Of a stretch of 9,041 nt of DNA, positions 5,759 through 9,041 are shown piece after piece. The position numbers and the translations under genes were made by a program. The stretch spans positions 1 through 9,041 of the forward strand of contig SLJD01000463.1 of the NCBI GenBank assembly GCA_007135295.1, written 5' to 3'. Under the pieces are notes generated by a model. That model ran no database searches. It was not told the DNA's origin and worked only from the letters and a program-made list of their open reading frames with translations. The DNA comes from Phycisphaerales bacterium (GTDB lineage Bacteria > Planctomycetota > Phycisphaerae > Phycisphaerales > SM1A02). Position 1 is the first letter of the stretch. Each line of letters begins with the position of its first letter.

Positions 5759-7402
5759 ATGGCACGAACGTCGCGAGGCAAACGTGGGGCGTCCTCGCGC
5801 GCCCGAATCGCCCGTCCGAACCGGGACGCGTCGGCCCGCCGCCATCCGTGGTGGTGGGTCAACGCCGCTCTGGTCACCGGGCTCATCGCCTTCCTCCTGA
5901 TCCTGCTCATCAAGCCGCAGTTCGAAGCCCGTCGCGATCAACTGGCCGAGGAATCGAGCGACGCTTCGTCGTCGCCTGTCACCTCGCCGGTCGGTGACGG
6001 CGCGTCGTTTGCCGCGACATACTGCGGCAGTTGTCACGCATTCCCCGAGCCGGACATCCTCGCGCGCGATCGCTGGCCGCGCATGGTCGAGCACATGAAC
6101 GCGGTCATCGATCAGAACGATCTCGGTCAGACTCTGTCGTCCGAGGAGATCGAACGCGTCAGCGCCTGGTACGCCGAGCGCGCGCCGGAGCAGGTCCGGC
6201 GCCTTGAGCACGAGGGCGACCGCTCGCCGCTGCGCTTTGAACCGGAACCGTTCGGCCTCACGCGGATGAGCACGGCGTCTGGCGGACCGCCGATCATCGG
6301 TGAGGTGCGCATCACCGACCTGAATCAGGACGGCGAACGCGACGTGCTCATTTCCGACATCGGCAACGGCGTGCTGAGCCGGGCCGCCCGCGATGCCGAC
6401 GGCACGTGGCAGGAGCGGCCGCTCGCGGAGATCGAGGCGCCCGCCCAGATCGCGGTGGACGACGTCACCGGCAACGGGCATCTCGACATCGCGGTCGCCA
6501 ACCTCGGAACGATCAAGCCCACTGACGACCATGTCGGCAGCGTGGCGCTTCTTGTCAATCGTGGCGGTCTGGATTTCGTCGGCCATGTCCTGCTCGACAA
6601 CATCCCGCGTGTCAGTGATGTCGAAATCGCCGACCTTAACGGCAACGGACGGCTCGACATCCTCTATGCCGCGTTCGGCCTGTACCAGTCCGGGCACATC
6701 GGCTGGCTCGAGCAGCAGGAAAACGGAAGGTTCGAGAACCACACGATCTACTTCCGCAACGGGGCGAGCCACGTCCGCGTGACCGACCTGACCGGCAACG
6801 GTAGGCCGGACTTCGTCGCCCTGGTCTCACAGGAACATCAGGAGGTGCTCGCGTTCGTCAACCATGGCGAGGGCAGCTTCGAGCGGCACCTCATTCACAA
6901 GGCCCCGCATCCGATGTGGGGGTACTCAAGTCTCGAACTTGTCGACTTCGAAGGTGATGGCCGCCATGACCTGCTGCTCGCCAACGGCGACGTCTTCGAC
7001 ATCGAGCCGGAGCCCCAGCCGTTCCACGGCGTGCAGTGGATACAGCATCACGACGATCTCGAATTCACCGTTCACGACGTGTTCAATTTCTACGGCGCGT
7101 ATCGGGCGATCCCGGCGGACCTGACCGGCAACGGGCATCTTGACATCGTCGTGCCGAGCATGGCCAACCACTGGGAGGATGCGGACCGCCAGAGCATCAT
7201 CTGGCTGGAGAACACCGGCGGGCAGGAGTTCACCCCCCGCCGGCTGACGTCGAGCCCGACCTCGCAGGTCACCGTGGCAATCGGCGATCTGACGTCCAAC
7301 GGGTGGCCGGACATCCTCTCGGGCGGCATGTATGTCGCGGGCGGCCGGACGGAACGGATCGGGCGGGTAACTCTCTGGCGGAACCTTGGTCCGACAGACT
7401 GA
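5759..7402 (+). CDS. membrane-anchored c-type cytochrome motif fused to a seven-repeat VCBS/FG-GAP propeller
   Basis: The product is 547 residues. The start at 5759 follows AGGGTGA (5749-5755). Residues 1-30 are rich in Arg, and about 31-51 (WWWVNAALVTGLIAFLLILL) are a membrane helix. The basic flank implies that the remainder is periplasmic. CGSCH at 89-93 is a CxxCH haem c attachment site, with M109 or M113 as possible distal ligands. Seven calcium-loop motifs follow: DLNQDGERD (187), DVTGNGHLD (235), DLNGNGRLD (292), DLTGNGRPD (343), DFEGDGRHD (396), DLTGNGHLD (454) and DLTSNGWPD (510). They are spaced 48-58 residues apart, the spacing of integrin-alpha-like propeller blades, so a closed seven-bladed propeller is likely. 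The role is probably electron transfer or sensing coupled to a binding or catalytic propeller; no substrate is evident. Genes of this architecture are common in Planctomycetota. Confidence 0.87.
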   Translation: MARTSRGKRGASSRARIARPNRDASARRHPWWWVNAALVTGLIAFLLILLIKPQFEARRDQLAEESSDASSSPVTSPVGDGASFAATYCGSCHAFPEPDILARDRWPRMVEHMNAVIDQNDLGQTLSSEEIERVSAWYAERAPEQVRRLEHEGDRSPLRFEPEPFGLTRMSTASGGPPIIGEVRITDLNQDGERDVLISDIGNGVLSRAARDADGTWQERPLAEIEAPAQIAVDDVTGNGHLDIAVANLGTIKPTDDHVGSVALLVNRGGLDFVGHVLLDNIPRVSDVEIADLNGNGRLDILYAAFGLYQSGHIGWLEQQENGRFENHTIYFRNGASHVRVTDLTGNGRPDFVALVSQEHQEVLAFVNHGEGSFERHLIHKAPHPMWGYSSLELVDFEGDGRHDLLLANGDVFDIEPEPQPFHGVQWIQHHDDLEFTVHDVFNFYGAYRAIPADLTGNGHLDIVVPSMANHWEDADRQSIIWLENTGGQEFTPRRLTSSPTSQVTVAIGDLTSNGWPDILSGGMYVAGGRTERIGRVTLWRNLGPTD

Positions 7403-7495
7403 AACCGGAGACGCCATCCGGCTCGATCACCGAACGCAAATGATATCAAGATTCATCTATGATGGAAGGTCTTCGGCGGGGAACCGGGGCCACGG

Positions 7496-7524
7496 TTGAC
7501 GCGTATGGCCTGAGCGGCGACACT
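7496..7524 (+). promoter_or_regulatory. weak candidate promoter upstream of the coiled-coil gene
   Basis: TTGACG (7496-7501) matches the -35 consensus at five of six positions. Seventeen bases later GACACT (7519-7524) matches the -10 box at only three positions. The leader to the ATG at 7782 would be about 250 bases long and would contain the direct repeats. This is a weak call. Confidence 0.2.
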
Positions 7525-7598
7525 GATGCTGCTTCATGCACCGGTCCGGACGGTGACGCTGGTCGGCGTCGGTCAGGGCCGGTCATCGAAATTCCCCG

Positions 7599-7641
7599 GA
7601 CCCCCGGACGATCCGGACCCCCGGAAAAGCCGACCCCCGGA
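7599..7641. repeat. three direct copies of GACCCCCGGA
   Basis: The identical 10-mer GACCCCCGGA occurs at 7599-7608, 7616-7625 and 7632-7641, with start-to-start distances of 17 and 16 bases. A degenerate copy (ATTCCCCGGA) sits just before at 7591-7600. The cluster lies 140-185 bases upstream of the gene at 7782. Spacing of about one and a half helical turns could suit binding sites, but simple GC-rich slippage is equally possible. Confidence 0.45.
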
Positions 7642-7781
7642 AACGCCGGCCCTGCAACGCCGGACATCCGGCTCGGCCGGTCGGACTCCTCCGTCCCGAA
7701 ACAGGCCCGCGCCGTCGGGCACGCGTGCGGAGTCATCCCCGGATCATCCGGACATCTGGAACACTGCTCGGAGACACAGAC

Positions 7782-9041
7782 ATGGCGGTTCGTTCTGCAT
7801 CCAATACCGGCCTGGTCGTCGCCCTGATCGTCTTCATCATTCTGACGATCGGCATGCTGGCGATGACCATCATCTTCTATACCGCTCAAACGACGGCGGA
7901 AGAAGAACGCGCCGAAGCCGAATCCACGCTCGCGACCTACGTCACCGCTGAGGAACGCAACCGCGATGCCTTTGCCGGCCTGCGCCAGGAAGCTGAGCAG
8001 CGCCGCCTGAGCGTGTACGGCTACCAGCAGCAGCGTCTGCAGAACCTCGCGGAATACCTCACCGGCGATCCCAATCGCGATCTCGATGGCGTAAGCCAGG
8101 AGTTCGCCCGGTTCGACATCCCCGAACAGGGGCCAGTGCTTGGGCGCGTCCGCCAGATGAGCCAGGACCTCGGAAGCGTCAACGATCAGGTCGAACGACT
8201 GAACAACCAACTCGCTGAACGCGACGACGAGATCGACGAGCTTGAACGCGAAAAGGAAGAACTCCGACAGGCCCACCAGGAAGAGATCCGCCAGGTCCGC
8301 GCCTCGATCGACGCCTACCGCGATCGCAACGAAGAGATGTATGACGACATCCGCGTCACCAAAGACCAGATGCGGCAGACGCTTGATCGACAGGCACGGG
8401 AATTCAACGAAGAGCGCAACGATCTCGAAGACCAGATCGACGACCTTCGCCAGGAGAACTTCGTCGTCAAGGATCGCCTCAACGAGCTCGAATCCATTCT
8501 CAGCGACATCCGCCTGCGGGCACAGGATCCGTCGCAGCTCGCCGCCGGCCGCGTCATCGACGTTGCGGGCGATGAGGTCTTCATCAACCGCGGATCGCGC
8601 GACCGGATCGTGCTCGGCATGACGTTCGAGGTGTACTCCTCGGAAAGCGCAATCGGCCAGGCCGACCCCCGAACCGGCCAGCTCAGTCGCGGCAAGGCGA
8701 GCCTCGAAGTCATCCGGGTCGGCGACCGCACCTCGACCGCCAAGGTCGTCCGCTCCCGTCCCGGCCAGCCGGTCGTGGCTGACGACGTCATCGCCAACGC
8801 GGTGTACGACCCGAACTACCGCTTCAAGTTCCTGGTCCACGGCCGGTTCGATGTCGACGGCGACGGTCGGGCCACCGTTGAGGAACGTGATTACATCAAG
8901 AGCCAGATCGTCGAGTGGGGCGGCGAGGTCGTGGAAGGGTCGGACATTCCCGGCGACCTGGACTTCCTCGTGCTCGGCGTCGAACCCCCCGAACCGCCGC
9001 AACTGCCGTCGAACTACACCGACCGGCAATTCCGCGATCAC
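7782..9041 (+). CDS. membrane-anchored coiled-coil protein with FlgT-like barrel and BRCT-like C-terminal segment (partial, 3' cut by window)
   Basis: 420 residues are visible and the frame is open to the window end. GGAG at 7770-7773 precedes the ATG. Residues about 9-33 (TGLVVALIVFIILTIGMLAM...) form one membrane helix. Residues 37-75 and 120-245 are highly charged, with Glu/Arg/Gln heptad-like patterns predicting a long coiled coil. Residues about 254-342 (AGRVIDVAGDEVFINRGSRD onward, then LGMTFEVY) match the pattern of FlgT C-terminal-like beta barrels. Residues 346-400 read YRFKFLVHGRFD, then a helix (VEERDYIKSQIVEWGG), EVV and DLDFLVLGVEPP. That is the strand-helix-WGG-strand-LVLG order of BRCT domains. 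DVDGDGRATVEE (357-368) fits the 12-residue EF-hand calcium loop, except for a small Ala at position 8. The function is unknown; an envelope scaffold or spacer is my best inference. The 531-residue frame on the opposite strand is its antisense shadow. Confidence 0.82.
   Translation, partial: MAVRSASNTGLVVALIVFIILTIGMLAMTIIFYTAQTTAEEERAEAESTLATYVTAEERNRDAFAGLRQEAEQRRLSVYGYQQQRLQNLAEYLTGDPNRDLDGVSQEFARFDIPEQGPVLGRVRQMSQDLGSVNDQVERLNNQLAERDDEIDELEREKEELRQAHQEEIRQVRASIDAYRDRNEEMYDDIRVTKDQMRQTLDRQAREFNEERNDLEDQIDDLRQENFVVKDRLNELESILSDIRLRAQDPSQLAAGRVIDVAGDEVFINRGSRDRIVLGMTFEVYSSESAIGQADPRTGQLSRGKASLEVIRVGDRTSTAKVVRSRPGQPVVADDVIANAVYDPNYRFKFLVHGRFDVDGDGRATVEERDYIKSQIVEWGGEVVEGSDIPGDLDFLVLGVEPPEPPQLPSNYTDRQFRDH

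Larger units (their letters stand above)
7403..7781. other. 379-base gene-free spacer
   Basis: No gene with a ribosome site and sensible product is seen on the + strand here, and the - strand frame across it is the antisense of the next gene extended leftward. It holds a weak 5-bp stem just after the upstream stop (CCGGA 7405-7409, TCCGG 7417-7421), a TTGACG box at 7496-7501, the direct repeats at 7599-7641, and GGAG at 7770-7773, which sits 8 bases before the ATG at 7782 as its ribosome site. Confidence 0.45.

Noticed and set aside
5582..6772. 396-codon open frame on the - strand
   Set aside because: It is antisense to the cytochrome-propeller gene, whose + frame carries CxxCH and seven regular calcium-loop motifs. 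The - frame has no recognisable motif.
7446..9041. 531-codon open frame on the - strand
   Set aside because: It is the exact antisense of the coiled-coil gene at 7782. Its translation is an Asp/Val/Ala/Leu mix typical of reading GC-rich coding DNA backwards, whereas the + frame gives a membrane helix, coiled coil and recognisable domains with a ribosome site.

Overview
The window is GC-rich bacterial DNA holding seven protein-coding segments, two of them cut by the window ends. The right-hand 7.4 kb looks like a Planctomycetota chromosome, probably Phycisphaerae-like. This is an inference from architecture: a cytochrome c motif fused to FG-GAP/VCBS repeats, a membrane-anchored coiled-coil protein with a FlgT-like barrel, PD40 lipoproteins and a long XerC. 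No rRNA, tRNA, CRISPR array or insertion sequence was recognised.

Left part (1-1583, + strand): the C-terminal tail of an unknown protein; a gene-free stretch with a long imperfect hairpin element and a -10-like box; a one-pass membrane protein of unknown function (499-1185); and the first 77 residues of a short-chain dehydrogenase (1350-1583) that stops before its catalytic half. An inverted repeat straddles the point where the dehydrogenase breaks off, and leucine codon choice differs between the genes at the two ends of the window. The break may be a real rearrangement or an assembly/amplification chimera, so the left 1.6 kb should not be assumed to come from the same genome.

Middle part (1600-5280, - strand): in transcription order, a PD40/TolB-type propeller lipoprotein (5249-3891), a small putative lipoprotein reminiscent of LpoB/CsgG/GNA1162-type proteins (3788-3009), and a tyrosine recombinase with a complete XerC/D catalytic set (2791-1736). 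A hairpin follows each of the three genes, so they may be separate transcription units despite their shared direction.

Right part (5280-9041, + strand): after a divergent intergenic region comes a membrane-anchored protein with one CxxCH haem site and seven VCBS/FG-GAP calcium-loop repeats (5759-7402), probably a periplasmic seven-bladed propeller. A 379-base spacer with three 10-base direct repeats follows. The last gene (7782 to beyond the window end) encodes a membrane anchor, long coiled coil, FlgT-like barrel and a C-terminal segment that reads as a BRCT-like fold with an EF-hand-like loop inserted. Four of the proteins are predicted to be on or outside the cytoplasmic membrane, suggesting an envelope-related neighbourhood. 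I found no clear defence, secretion or biosynthetic system. The most unusual items are the last gene and the cytochrome-propeller fusion.
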